Assembly (NCBI GenBank): GCA_009760855.2
Contig: WPIO01000103.1
Coordinates: 174,001-238,000, forward strand
Reading direction: 5' to 3'
DNA: 64,000 bases
DNA from: Cristatella mucedo
Taxonomy: Eukaryota > Bryozoa > Phylactolaemata > Cristatellidae
Shown here: in pieces, positions 11,150-23,060 of the stretch
Layout of the letters: every line of letters starts with the position of its first letter
How positions within the stretch are numbered: position 1 is the stretch's first letter
The notes under the pieces: generated by a model
Told to the model about the DNA's origin: nothing
Database searches by the model: none
The model's input: the letters and a program-made list of their open reading frames with translations, nothing else
Translations under genes and position numbers: made by a program

Positions 11150-12130
11150 TGCGACGTCTCGAGTCAGGCGATCTGATGTAACGATGGGTAGCCCGACGAT
11201 GGGAAGTATTTTGGACATGTAGGCCGGTGTACAGAAATGGAAAGACCTCAAAGTGGATGACTGAAATTGAAATCGAGCTTGATTAAGCTTGATGTGAGGC
11301 CTGTGCATGTCGGCAAGAAATGCTGCACAGTAGCAGCTGCTACGTTCACGGGCAAACCCTAGCAGCCAAGTAAGGCATTGCCTGACACCGTCTTGTTGCA
11401 CCGGCAGCTATACCTATGAGTTGTGAATTGGAGAGGTCAAGATGAGATTGTTCAACACATGGACCAGCTTTGCCGTGTCTAAGCACGCTGAAATTTCTGC
11501 AGCGGTGTGTGGCTGAGTGTAGGAAGACTCGATTTGTGTGCAAATGCGGTCGTCTAATGAAAGGTATTGTCTAACAGGACAGGCTCACTGTGTCCAGACA
11601 CTCCAGGACACTCTATGCTGACCTTCTGACCCAGTAGCGGAGCCAGGATTTTTGCCTTGGGGGTTTAAGACCCGTATTTTTCTTTACTAGGCGGGCTAGA
11701 CCAGCAATTAAATACAGAATATAGAGCAAAATAGAGTTTTTATTCGACGTGAGCTCCACAGCGGCTAATCAAGTGGAATTCAGACATAATTTCGTAGTTA
11801 GTAAACGTTGAGGAGGGGCGTGGGAATAGGGGGCGGCCCAAGTCGCGCTCTAGGGAGGGGGGGGGGCAAATAGTCCCTCTGCCATCCCATGGCTCTGCCA
11901 CTGACGGTTAATTTTAAAATTATTTTTGCTGCCATCCCAGTATAATTGTCAGCAATACGTGCTGCAATGGGGTTAAGAAGGCATATGTAAATATAAGAGA
12001 GTTCCCTATAGTGAAAGGTAGGAAGGGACCATCGAACCGGCGCAGCTGTGTGTCACCCGCATGCAAATGAAAGCCTAGATTTCGCTAGGCAATTACATCC
12101 GTGCGAAGGAGAGTATACCACATGTACATA
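11150..12130 (-). mobile_element. LINE-1-related copy, split by a MITE
   Basis: The minus strand encodes a worn C-terminal region (LADMHRPHIKL near 11310, TLRSFHFCTPAYMSKIL near 11215), equivalent to ADLHWLPVK and SLHSLAPAYLSDLL of better copies. The pattern breaks at 11632, where a MITE begins. It resumes at 11904 with TTTTGCTGCCATCCCAG-type and AATGAAAGCCTAGATTTCG-type segments in LINE order. Both ends of the LINE are missing. Confidence 0.65.
11632..11903. mobile_element. hAT-like MITE with CAGTRGC termini
   Basis: The element starts CAGTAGCGGAGCCAGG and ends CCATGGCTCTGCCACTG, whose reverse complement is CAGTGGCAGAGCCATGG. These imperfect terminal inverted repeats are about 16 bp. The interior (272 bp total) has no ORF and contains a run of ten G near the right end. 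CAGNGGCGGAGCCA ends are common among hAT-type non-autonomous elements. I see no clear 8-bp target duplication. It sits inside a minus-strand LINE, so it is younger than that LINE. Confidence 0.65.
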
Positions 12131-12279
12131 ATTTAACAAAGTGCGGATCTCTTAAAAGCTTCGCGGATGCGTTGTCAAGCGTTGACATCAACACTTTAAA
12201 AAAAAGTTGTGCAGCTACGGGCATATATAATTTTTCGCAGCTCTTTCGTCATTAGGCATTAGTGTTGGATAAACTTACC

Positions 12280-12478
12280 GGTATCTGTGTGTATTACAGC
12301 TTTTAGTAGGTCTCTGTGGTTCGTCTTTCGTGTGCATGTGCTCGCTTACATTTTGCCCGCTGCCTGTTGCGATGTTGCGACCAATCGTTTGGTATTGATT
12401 TCTCGATAGCATCTGTTAAGTGCGTAGAAAAAATATGGTTTTCTGATGGCGCTATACAAATGCATTATTATTATTTTC
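12280..12478 (+). mobile_element. LINE-1 3' end nested in an older LINE
   Basis: The motif GTAGGTCTCTGTGGTTCGTC is followed by GTGCGTAGAAAAAATATGG, GGCGCTATACAAATGC and an ATTATTATTATTTT tail. The hairpin is degenerate. The surrounding LINE sequence continues on both sides of it (compare 10545-10640 with 12228-12275 plus 12481-12530). Confidence 0.6.
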
Positions 12479-12844
12479 AGATCAGCTGCTATAAATCTGC
12501 CTGCTCTTCCTAAAGTAAGCTAGACATTGGACACCCAGCGGCAGATCATTAACACAATCGCTGATGATGCATTGGTAATCTGGTGTTAAGCAACCTGTAG
12601 TCTCGTCCTCAATTGATTCGTCAGTAATTCATCCCTAGTTGATGAACGTTGTAGGTCCAGCATTCTCAGTAAGTAAAAAAATCGGCAGCTATCCTGGTCT
12701 GCCGTTGACGTCGCTACTGCCGCATTACACGGCACTTTGCATTGACTTGGCCTGCACTGGCTCACAGTCACTCAGCTGATTGACTTTAGGGTTCTATCAC
12801 TCACCTTTAGGTCTTTTCTTTCTTTTGCTCGACTCTAACTATAA

Positions 12845-13020
12845 AATAAAAACTAGCTGAATTAGCATCCTCTTTTGTATAGCGACAGAAGAGCCTTTAC
12901 GGCTATCACCACCGCTTGCAGCGGCGATACAGAATCACCCACTGCAGGATTCGAACCCACAACCTCGCGACCGAGATCGTGAAAAGCAGCCACATTACCT
13001 AGTGTGCCATCACGGCTCAC
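12845..13020 (-). mobile_element. SINE-2 (tRNA-derived)
   Basis: On the minus strand the head contains the A-box region near 13000 (GTGATGGCACACTAGG) and a B box, GTGGGTTCGAATCC, at 12948-12961. A body with GCTGCAAGCGGTGG-like and GGCTCTTCTGTCGCTATAC motifs follows. Complete head and body are present. It interrupts a plus-strand LINE. Confidence 0.8.
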
Positions 13021-13260
13021 CAATGCTTTAACATTCCCTACTCAGGTTCACCATCTTAGCACCCACTCTTCCGACTCAAGCCATTTATCTGCGTCACGAG
13101 CCAGCATCACATCGAGTGTAGACGTAGATTCTACAGCTCGTACGCTCCTGAAGCCTGGAACTCAATATTGACTGGCGTCGCATCATCCTCTGACACGGTG
13201 GCGTTAAAAGCGTTTCCAACCGTGCACCTGCTCCTCAAAGCGTTCGCTCAGTGTGCGTAC

Positions 13261-14235
13261 ATTGTCCTTTCTTAGTCTTGCTGAAGCAGTGTGCGCTCTC
13301 TCTAACCAATTGAATTGCTTGCCTTTTAGAATGTGTTGACTGCTCAGAGAGATATTTAATACCGTTAGGGTGCTAAGCAAATGAATTAGTATTAGTTTTA
13401 TTGCCGTCATTTATTAGATTTCCATCATCGCTAGATTTCGCTGTGATGCTAGGGCTAAATACCTGACAAGGTGACTACTTAGTCATCTTGGCAGCTCCAT
13501 TGCTCCCTCAAGGCTGAACTAATATAACGCCGTATTACCAGGGTTTCCCGGAAAGTGCGCCGACAAACCTTTGAGGTGGATGCTATTTTTAGCGCCTTCG
13601 TTGGTATTAAAGTCCAATAAATTCGATCACATTTGCAGTTTTGCAAGAGAGATGTGGTGGCTCTAGGTTTGTCAGTGGATGCGAAAAATTCTTACTTCGA
13701 CTTCACAAGGCCTCCCACATCGCGTCTTATAGACACTTCCGAGCGCCTGCATACCTAGCCAAATTGCTTCGCCAGCTCGAGTTCTAGTGGTAAACCCGCC
13801 CACCCGCGGTTCTCCAACGACTTATATGACGCACGAATCATGCTTTAGCTGTGACTATCGGCAACTAGAGCTTTAACTTTAGTCCCGGACTGACGAGGTC
13901 ACTTCTTGCCAAAAATCTTGAGCAAAGGTAACATCCTCGATCCTGATGGCGATAAAGACATTTCTCATTTATCTATCATACACAGCTACTTTTATGTGTT
14001 GTTAACTTCTTTGAATGTACTCACGACTGGACTTCAGATTTTCACTTCCTCGTTGCTGCATGAGGCGATGTCTGTTTGAGCTCTACAATACCCTTAATGC
14101 ACAAACCAACAATCTCCTGTATGCACCAACAACTCAGTCCGCGTAGGTTTATGACGTTACTGAAACATATATACATTGCATTCACGAGTACATAAAAACA
14201 TTTACAGGTACAAATACATACACAGTACGTATTCA
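13261..14235. other. Unassigned sequence
   Basis: Nothing recognised apart from short ORFs of no family. The LINE tail begins at the right edge. Confidence 0.4.
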
Positions 14236-16755
14236 TAATAATAATAACAAAACACTTGGTAAATTACCCTCAGAGAACTGAATCTCTTTCTAGGCACTTT
14301 ACATTTACTGCAAAGGAAACACGACAGGATGGTTAGTGGTAGCATGCTCAATAAACAACAATAATAGCATGGTTAGGGGTGACATGCACAAGGTCAGCGT
14401 GCAAGTATAATTAGTGGCAGCATGCGCAGTGTCAGCAAGCATAAGCACGTAAAGGACAAATCACAATGACCCACTAAATGCTGTGATAAATTGATGAATT
14501 TTTAGTTTCTTTTTAAATGTGGACCAGTCAGGACATATCTTGACGCAAATTGGGAGTGAGTTCCAGGCGTTGGCAGCATACGAACTAAAGGCACGATCTC
14601 CAAATGATTTGAGGTTTGTACGAGGTATAGGTAAACAGGTCGATTCCGAAAAGCGGGTGGAACGATGCTTAGCCTGTTCGGGCAGTAAATTCGGTAGGTG
14701 GGGTGGAGCCAAAAGTATACGGGACCTAAAAGTGAGCGACAAAATCTTGAAGTCAATGTGTTACTTGACTTTTAGCCAGTGCAGGTCGGCAAGAAGTGGT
14801 GTGATGTGGCAACTGCGACTCACGACAGACAAGCCTAGCTGCAGAGTCTTGCACCAGCTGTAATCGCCTGATTGCACAGGTCGGTAGATCAGCAAGCAGT
14901 GAGTTACAGAAGTTAAGACGGGATGTCACAAATGGATGGACCAACTTAGATGTGGTATCCCTGTCTAAACAACCCTAAATTTTAGCAATGTTATGTAGCT
15001 GAAAATAGTCAGACTTGACTGTGGGGCTGATGTGGTCGTCTAATGAAAGGTCACGTTGGAACATGACACCTAGATTTCGTGCAGATTCAACAGAAGATAT
15101 GCTGGCAGAGCCGATTTTAAGCGATTGCCTTTTCAATTTCTGAATTACAATTGTTTTGCCCATAACTAGCAAGTTGGTTTTACCATCGTTCAATTTAAGA
15201 AAATTTGATGGGATCCACGTGCGGATATCATCAATGCATGCAACAAGGGAGTTGAGAGAATTCAACGTGCTGGAGGAATAAGAGGGATCAAGGCAAAGGT
15301 GCAACTGGGTGTCATCTGCATATAAGTTAGAGGCTAGGTTGTGCTTGGCAATTAAATCGGCAAGAGGAAGAGTATTAACCATGAAAGGACTGGACCAAGC
15401 ACGGGCCCTGAGGTACCCCATGTTTTAGAGGTTTCTCGGATGATCTTTGTCCATTCCCATCAATACTTTGGAGTCTCGCACTGAGATAGTACCTGAACCA
15501 TTACTGCTCAGTGCCAGTTTTACCCAGGCGAGATGAGAGACACTCAAGAGACTTGGTGATCGATATTGTCACAAGCTGCCTAAAGATCGAGCAAAGCAAC
15601 CAGAGAAACTCTACCCATGTTTGCATTTCTACGTTGGTCGTTGTACACCCAAAGCAATACTGACTGTGGAGTGATTAGCTGTAAAACCAAGCCAGAACTT
15701 ACTAGCAAGGTTGGAAGTTTCAATATACGAGTTCAGCTGGTCTGCCACGACTAGTTCTAATGTTTATGATAGGAATGGTAGAAGGGATACTGGTCGGTAG
15801 TTGCTCAAGTTCTCTTGGTCTAGTATTGCTTTCTTGAATAGTGGCATGACAACAGCATTTTCACGAGGTGCTGGGACATAAACTGAGGTAATGGCATGTT
15901 AATGATGTTAGTTATGCATAGCAGCAGCAGATCAACGCGTCGCAGGACAGCAGTCTAGGGGGGCATGCTGCCATTTTAAGTATGGACTCCCTGATCTTGC
16001 ATATCTTCTGCACAAAGAAGCTAGAGAAGCGATCGGCCGGATCATCACAGGGATCATTTGGTAAGGAGCTAACCTGGGAGCGGTTAAGGAGATTGTTGAT
16101 CGTCGACATCTTTTTTGGATTCTAGACCTGTGATTCAACAACTTTTTAACATAAGCTAGACTTGGCCTTAGCTAGGATCGATTGGTAAGACCTACACTAG
16201 TTCTCGTATGCCTGTTGATGGACAGCCAGCCCTGATCTTTCGTTTACTTTTTCAAGCTTACGCTTAGTAGACCTAGCTAGTTTAATGTCTGTGGTTAACC
16301 ATAGGCCGTCTGGGCGAGGGAGCACAGTCAAAGGTACAATTCGTTAAGCATGTCAGCTAGTGTCGTGCTGTAACAATCTACCAATCATGATAGGTCGGAA
16401 GGGGGACCGAGCAGCAGAGGCAAGGCAGATATTCTTGCACGGACAGCATCGATGTCAAAGGTCTTGAAGTTTTGCGATTCACATGTGATTTTAGTCGAGG
16501 AGGATGGCACACATTCAAGACTGAATGAGATCTGCATGTGGTCAGATAAGCAGAATTTGATAAAAATTGATGATGACAAAGTGCAGTTGTATGAGAAAAT
16601 TTGGTCAAGTGTGTGACCCTTGATGTGAGAACGGCCATGCACATTAACCACAAGAGACAACGAGTCACTCAATGCCCAAAACTTCGTGCTGAAGGTGTCA
16701 GATAAGCTATGAAAGTGAATGTTGAAATCACCCATTTTCATACATACAGGGTGCA
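14236..16755 (-). mobile_element. LINE-1, 2.5-kb copy from EN to tail
   Basis: The tail (AATAATAATAAC on +) is at 14236. Upstream on the minus strand come the 3' UTR, the C-terminal domain (14461-14944), the RT palm with intact YADD in LYADDTQLHLCLDP near 15310, and the RT fingers (15420-15900). A connecting region and the end of the apurinic-like endonuclease follow, with GDFNIHF near 16730 and HIKGHTLDQIFSYNC near 16590. The copy stops inside the EN domain at about 16755. Frameshifts and stops break the reading frame at several places, notably 15420-16100. Its domain order confirms a single ORF2-type protein (EN-RT) as in the CR1/L2 group. Confidence 0.92.
14975..15421 (-). pseudogene. LINE-1 RT palm segment, longest open piece of this copy
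   Basis: A 148-codon open stretch begins just inside the GVPQG-like turn and includes YADD at about residues 34-37. The post-RT motif SARNLGVMFQRDLSLDDHI follows near residue 115. It keeps the catalytic box but lacks the N-terminal RT blocks in frame, so it cannot make an active enzyme. It is typical of metazoan CR1/L2 reverse transcriptases. Confidence 0.8.
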
Positions 16756-16821
16756 TGCTTTCAGAAGTGCGAGTAAAAATATATGCTGTTTATTCTCATA
16801 ACTTTTACATGCGTATGTGTT

Positions 16822-16861
<40 letters not shown>

Positions 16862-17272
16862 GTACATGAATAATCTTATGTCGTAAAACCCTTGGTAGTT
16901 CATGTAGCTGCACGTTGCATGCAATGTTTGCAGACCTGACGCCAGTTACAGGCCCAAACGGTAAGCACAGAGCGCCGTAGTTCGGCAAGCAATACTTGTA
17001 GCAGCACCGCTCTTGGAAAGCCACACGTAATCATCACCTTTTTGGTAAATATTGAACGACAGCGACAAAAGGTATACTATTTACAAGCTTAAGCAGCCTA
17101 TGACCAGCACAATGACTCGCCGACCAGCAGAATGTTGCCAAAAGAGACGTTTCCAGCCCAATTTCTCCTCTGATATTTCTAAACTAGGAATTTATATGTA
17201 AATATGCTGTACACAAAGATCCACAGTTCAATGCTAATAGCCAACTTCTTAGGTCAAATTCATAGGGTATTG

Positions 17273-17274
<2 letters not shown>
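16756..17274. repeat. Spacer with (TA)n at 16824-16858
   Basis: A 35-bp TA microsatellite is the only feature I see. A minus ORF through it (Tyr-Ile repeats) is an artefact. Confidence 0.8.

Positions 17275-17341
<67 letters not shown>
17275..17341. repeat. (TA)n microsatellite
   Basis: A perfect TA run of about 67 bp. A GTGC/TTGC-rich imperfect repeat follows at 17380-17420. Confidence 0.95.
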
Positions 17342-17343
<2 letters not shown>

Positions 17344-18209
17344 TTAGGTACTAAACGCACACATATACGCACACAGAGGTGCGTGCTTGCGTGCGTGCTT
17401 GCTTGCGTGCGTGCGTGCGCATATCTATGTAATATCTATCTAAAATAGTTTGAATCTCCAGACTAGGGTGTGTCCCGTAAACAGTAAGCAATGCTGATTT
17501 ACTAGCCCAAGCTGACCTATGTTCAAAGAGCGGGTGCGAGTACTAGTGCGTACCATGTACGCACTTAGATGGAAATTAGGAATTTTTAGTTTAATCTTCA
17601 TATATATAGCTTTTCTTATAAGAATTAAAAGTTACAACTTGCATTTGCATGGCAGCTGTAATTGTGCTAGACATTAGTTATAAATCAGCAGTGCCTTGAA
17701 ACACATTTTGAGATACAGGAAATATAAAATTGTGTTAAATAAATACAATAAAGAAATTGAATTAAAAAGTGCGCTCGAATGTAAAAGTTCTATAGTTTAA
17801 TTAATTTAAACGTTAAGGTTTCTCCCGTTCTCTTTTATTGGTATAAGAAGCAATAATGATAAACATGGGTTAGGTCATTTGCAGAGCGCTTTAGGAGAAG
17901 TAGTTCTTTATCAAGACGCTTTACAAGACACTGTAAAAGAATCAATAAGCATGAGTTAATGACAAGAATGATATCTTGCTTAGGCCAGAATGAAAAAGCA
18001 GGCAAGAAGACACTCAGAACCACCATTAGATGCCCCCGTAATTAGTAACTTGTACAGAATCAAGCACGAGTCAGCTTGTGAAGCACCCAGAAACAAAAGG
18101 AAAGTCATGGTGACTGTAATGCTGGAAAAGCTTAGCAGAGCATTTTAATCTCGCCTTGAATTAAAGGATACAAATAAATTCAGCTGGTGACAAAAGTCAT
18201 GAGCGAGTT
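17342..18209. other. AT-rich sequence, nothing recognised
   Basis: Apart from the GTGCGTGC repeat at its left edge I see no gene or repeat. Confidence 0.45.
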
Positions 18210-18657
<448 letters not shown>

Positions 18658-18712
18658 TACGGTATATATGCAAATTGGCATTAATTGTGCATCAAACCTG
18701 ACAATCAGAATA

Positions 18713-19352
18713 TTAACAATAATAATGCACTTGATAAAGCGCCCACAGAGAACTCAATCTCTTTCTAGGCGCTTTACATTTGCTGCAAAGGGAAACGAAA
18801 TTGAATGGTGAGTAATATCATGCTTGATAAACAACATGAACAACGTGGTTAGGGGTGAAATGCACAGGGTCAGCATGCAAATGTGGTTAGTGGTAGCATG
18901 CACAGTGTCTGCACACATAAGCACGTGTAGGTCGAATCACAGGGACCCACTAAATGCTGTCCTTAATAAGTGCGTTTATAAGTTCTTTTTAGATGTGGTC
19001 AAGTCAGGAGAGCTTCTGACGCAAGTCGGGAGGGAGTTCAAGGCTTTGGGAGCATACGAACTAAATGCACGGTCTCCAAAGGATTTGAGGTTTGTACGAG
19101 GTATTTGTAGACTGTTGGATTCCGAAAAGCGGGTGGTACGATGCTTGGCCTAGTGGGGCAGTTGATCTGACAGATAAGTTGGAGCCAAAGAATGAAGTGA
19201 CCTAAAAGTGAGCGATAAAACCTTGAAGTCAATCCGTTGCTTGGCTGGTAGCAAGTGCAGGTCGGCCAGAAGTACAGTGATCTGGCAGCTGTGACGCTTA
19301 CGACAGACAAGCCTAGCTGCAGAGTTTTGCACCAGCGGCAATCGCCTGATCG
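18713..19352 (-). mobile_element. LINE-1, 5'-truncated 640-bp copy
   Basis: The tail (AATAATAATGC on +) starts near 18713. The 3' UTR, the C-terminal motifs (IPRTNL/SFGDRAF equivalents near 19090) and the ADLHLLPAKQRIDFK segment near 19230 follow on the minus strand. It ends at 19352 within a VQNSAARLV segment and directly abuts gypsy gag sequence. The frame is disrupted. Confidence 0.85.
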
Positions 19353-20180
19353 CGAAGGAATATTATCCACGATCGGCTATGTTCAACCGCCGCACTGTCA
19401 ACATCCGGGGGAATCTACTGAGGCCTTCATACGCGAACCACTTGATTTAGCTTCGCACTGCGAATACGGCGCGATGAAAGATGAGTTGGTCCGAGATGCC
19501 TGGTTTTGGGCGTGTCTGACCTTAAACTTTTAGAAGACCTGCAACTAATCCCCAACCTAACGTTAACTTTGGCAGTAAAAAAGGTGCGTCAGACGGAGAC
19601 GGTAAAAACACAGCTGAGTCTGCAGCACCCGGTTTCAGATGTCTCTGAGGCTCGTCGGCGACCACAGTCAGCCGACTGTCCTGAGCCCTGCTTCTTAGAG
19701 GCTAGCAGCCACACAGACCGTAGGAGAGTTAAACTTTTCGATGACGTAAAAGAAGCTAACAGCTGCCGGAACTGTAACTCGGCTCTCGCTCCTGGACACT
19801 GCCGAGCGCGCGACCGCCGTTGCAATACCTGTGGGAAGTTGGGCCACTATGCAGTGCGGTGCAAATCACGCATTAAACCCGACGCTAAAATAAAAGAGAT
19901 TGCGGCTGAATCCGACGGTGAGAACTACACCGTGGATGCCGTTACAAAGCCTGTAGCGGTGGAGTGCCAGTCGGTAAGGGCATCGTCGCTCTGGCAAGTG
20001 GATTTTTTCGGGTATGAAATGACCATTCCATATAAAATAGATAGTGGCGCTGACGTAACCGTCATTACGGAAGACACGTTTGGTCGACTGCTACGATCGC
20101 CTCTCCTCGAGCCTACAGACGCAAAATTACACAGCGTTGGCAACCACATGCCTTGTAAGGGTACCTTCAAAGCGAGTTAA
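19353..20180 (+). pseudogene. gypsy gag C-terminus, nucleocapsid and protease
   Basis: Gag remnants (ESTEAFIREPLDLASHCEYG near 19410) precede a frameshift near 19505. The next open piece (224 codons from 19506) carries a zinc-binding stretch with a canonical CCHC knuckle (C106, C109, H114, C119) and, before it, a second cysteine cluster at C87 and C90. Retroviral-type protease follows, with the active-site Asp-Ser-Gly-Ala at residues 179-182 and a VTVITEDTF flap-side segment. Gag and protease share a frame here. Translation ends at a stop near 20178. In the family the protease matures Gag-Pol. This copy is broken at both ends. Confidence 0.88.
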
Positions 20181-20990
20181 AGCCGAAAGGAACGATTTAT
20201 CTTCTGCCAGTCTACGTAGTCGCTGGAGCAAGAAATAATCTCCTCAGCCGACAAGCTTCACTGTGTATGGGACTGATTAAACTCAGCGTCGAGGAGACTA
20301 TTGTTCGAGACCCGGTATTTGGAGAGATCGGATTGATGCAATGCCAGCCGGTGAAAATTTGTCTCAAACCTGATGTGGAACCATACTGCGTACACACAGC
20401 CCGCCGCATACCCAGACCACTGTTCCCTTTGGTAAAGGACGAACTTCTTCGAATGGAGAAGAACGGCATCATGGAACGTGTATAGGAGCCAACCGAGTGG
20501 TGCTCCCCAATCGTACCGGTCCTGAAGCCCGACGGCAAAGTGCGCCTTTGTGTCGAATTGAAGCGCTTAAATCAAGCAGTGGTTCGTGAAAGGTACGTGC
20601 TACCTACGCTTGATGAGATTTTGCCTCAGCTTGTTGGTGCTACAATGTTCTCAAAGTTGGACGCCTCTAACGGATTTTGTGCAATTCCGTTGTCCCACGA
20701 GAGCACTCGCTTAACGACGTTTGTAACACCGTTTGGACGTTGCTGTTTTCGCTGGCTGACCTTTGGCATTACTGGCGCGCCGGAGATCTTTCAGCGACTG
20801 ATGCATGACCTCTTGGGTGAGATCGAAGGTGTAGCCATTTATATGGACGATGTTTTGGTTTATGGATCCACGGCGGCTGAGCATGACAATAGATTGCTTC
20901 GTGTTATTTCCGAAATTTCAAAGTCGGACCTAAAGTTGAATAGAGACAAATGTATATTCCGCAGCCAACTTTGATGTTCTTAGGGCATGT
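20181..20990 (+). pseudogene. gypsy reverse transcriptase
   Basis: After the protease, the RT N-terminus is open from 20267 (VKICLKPDVEPYCVHTARRI; KDELLRMEKNGIMERV). A TAG near 20483 interrupts it. The remainder, open from 20540, contains KLDASNGF (residues 39-46), FGRCCFRWLTFGITGAPEIF and the catalytic YMDD (residues 101-104), followed by DVLVYGSTAAEHD. The reading frame breaks near 20974. All RT blocks are visible in order, so only point and indel damage disables it. The protein copies element RNA into cDNA in virus-like particles in intact relatives. Confidence 0.9.
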
Positions 20991-21680
20991 TATTGATGCC
21001 AGCAGCGTCCGGTCGTCAGACGACAAAATAAAAGCCATCCTCAACCTGCCCTGATCCAACAAACATAGCCGAGCTAAAGAGATGCCTTGGTATGATGAAC
21101 TACCTCGGCCGGTTTGTGCCGAATCTGGCCACGGTCTCAAAACCGCTAAATGATCTCTCGTCTGACTCAGTATTGTACTGGGGGCATAGCCAGAAGAAAG
21201 CATTCCGGGAAGCAAAGTTGCTTTTAACAAAAGCACCAGTGTTGGCTTATTTTGACCCAAAAAAGTCGGTGATTGTCAGTGCCGATGCCAGTAGCTATGG
21301 TCTAGGTGCCGTTCTGCTGCAGTGCCATGGATCGGGAGAGCAAGATGTGCGACCTGTTGCATTTGCACCCCGCACGTTGTCAGGCGCCGAAACGAGATAC
21401 GCTCAGATCTAAAAAGAGTGCATTTCGGCGGTGTGGGCGTGCGACAAGTGCAGTCAGTTCCTTATTGGTCTGCCTTCTTTCGAGCTTCGTACTGACCATA
21501 AACCACTTATACCGTTGCTTATGACTAAGGACCTTGACCAGTTTCCGGTTAGATGCCAACGCCTATTGATGCGAATGATGCGTTTTAATCCTCACGCTGT
21601 GTATGTGCCTGGGAAGACCCTTGTGATAGCTGATACGTTGTCAAGAGCACCACTTCGTGGAAGTGAGGAACACGACTAAA
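20991..21680 (+). pseudogene. gypsy RT thumb/connection and RNase H
   Basis: The segment continues with a FLGHVID motif in a shifted frame and an in-frame TGA near 21053. Next come LGMMNYLGRFVPNLA (about 21095) and RNase H with VSADASSYGLGAVLLQ near 21275. A TAA near 21411 precedes the ECISAVWACDKCSQFL and RTDHKPL motifs (21430-21510). The end reads VPGKTLVIADTLSRAPL, a typical RNase H terminus, before a TAA near 21679. Confidence 0.88.
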
Positions 21681-23045
21681 TCGAGGCCTTTCAACTCTAC
21701 GTAGACACCGTTGTTTCTAAATCGCTTTCAGTGGCTCGCTTGAGCGAAGTAAAGCAGGCGACTGCTGACGACAGTGAGCTACAGGCTGTCATAAAGTATA
21801 CGCTGTCAGGGTGGCTTAAATTGAGCAAGGGCCTACCGGAAACCTTGCGGAAGTACTTCACCATAAGTAGCCATCTTTCTGTGTCAAATGGATTATACTG
21901 TATGACGATCGCATATATATCCCTCAAAGCCTACAGGCTTTTCTGTTGGAGCGGATCCACGACGGCCACCAGGGGGTGACCAAATGTAGGGACCGAGCAA
22001 GGTCGTGTGTATACTGGGTAGGAATTAGCCAAGACGATAAGACATTTGTCGATTCTTGCAGCTTCTGTCAAAAGAACCAGAGGAGACAGCTACATGAGCC
22101 ACTCACCCCTACACCGTTGCCCAGTGTTCTTTGGCAATAAGTCGCTGCCAATCTTTTCGAACACGAGGGACGACAGCACCTGATTGTGATCGACTTTTAC
22201 TCCAGATATATGGAAATCACTCCATTATCTAAATCGACGACCAAAGAAGTTGTGGCCGAACTGCAGACCATATTTGCTCGCTGGGGCATACCAGAGTCAT
22301 TGCAGTCTGACAATGGTCCACAATTTTCATCTCATGAATTTGGCAATTTCACGAGACGATATGGGTTCAAACATGTTACGATCAGCCCACATTTTCCACA
22401 AGCGAACGGAGAAGTGGAAAGATCGGTGCAAACTGCCAAATCTATTGTGAGGCAGTCTGATCCGTGCCTCGCACTAATGATTCAGAGGTCGACGCCGTGC
22501 ACCTGTACAGGCTTCAGCCCGGCACAATTGATCGTGGGACGGCAGATTAGGACGACGTTGCCAGTGTTCCCTCAGCATGTCGAACCACAATGGCCTGCAA
22601 AGGAAAAGGTGCAACTCAACGACGACCGTGCAAAAGAGCTTCAACAGCACAACCACGATCGCCATCATTCTGCTCGACCACTTCCACCTCTTCAACCCGG
22701 CCAAACGGTATTAGTGCGGACTGATAGTGAAAACAGCTGGAGCACACGTGCAACGGTGACGGCTCAAGCAAGTACACCTCGGTCGTTTGTCGTGCAGACT
22801 GAAAATGGCAGCACTCTTCGGCGGAACAGAAGGCACCTTCGACCGATTGACACCGATCCACAGGTCACCAACAGCGAATATCCTGGCAGTTCCCTACATC
22901 TACCGAAACCAACACCTGCAGTTCATGATCAGTCTCCAAATATTGCCGATGAGATGTACACCTCTCAAGGTCAAACGACAACAAGGTCTGGCAGGCTGGT
23001 AAAGCCAGTCCGAAGGCTAGATCTTTGAAAATGAGACAGTTCCTA
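21681..23045 (+). pseudogene. gypsy integrase with C-terminal tail
   Basis: The N-terminal HHCC zinc finger is at 21946-22090 (HDGHQGVTKCRDR, CSFCQKNQRR), preceded by a frame change near 21895. A TAA occurs at 22138. The core is open for 280 codons from 22186, with D3 (MIDFYSR), D42 (SDNGPQF) and E77 (QANGEVERS): D42 and E77 are 34 residues apart, close to the DD35E spacing. The C-terminal part has a GQTVLVRT and TLRRNRRHL segment, like other gypsy integrases, then a stop at 23026. No chromodomain is obvious. Confidence 0.9.
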
Positions 23046-23049
23046 TTTG

Positions 23050-23060
23050 GAGGGAAGGTG
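23050..23060 (+). promoter_or_regulatory. Polypurine tract of the gypsy element
   Basis: The purine run GAGGGAAGG immediately precedes the TGTGATAACA start of the 3' LTR, where plus-strand priming occurs in this class. Confidence 0.75.

Larger units (their letters stand above)
12205..13260 (+). mobile_element. LINE-1-related C-terminal copy with two nested insertions
   Basis: The plus strand encodes worn remnants of the post-RT domain. Near 12680-12760 a CRRRYCRITRHFALTWPAL-like segment corresponds to CRERRHCHITPLLADLHWL. Near 12770-12840 the nucleotide match to the LINE is obvious (CTATCACTCACCTTTAGGTC). After the SINE-2 insertion the C-terminal RSYAPEAWNS-like piece follows at about 13130. 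A LINE 3' tail (about 12280-12478) and a SINE-2 (12845-13020) are nested in it. No functional ORF remains. Confidence 0.55.

Noticed and set aside
10528-12690. A new unclassified repeat shared by 10.5 and 12.2 kb
   Set aside because: The plus translation follows the LINE C-terminal order (RNFAHI, HVTTAFLSSIDRL, CRRRYCRIT), so a diverged LINE is simpler.
16756-17024. 87-codon minus ORF through (TA)n
   Set aside because: It crosses a microsatellite and has no family.
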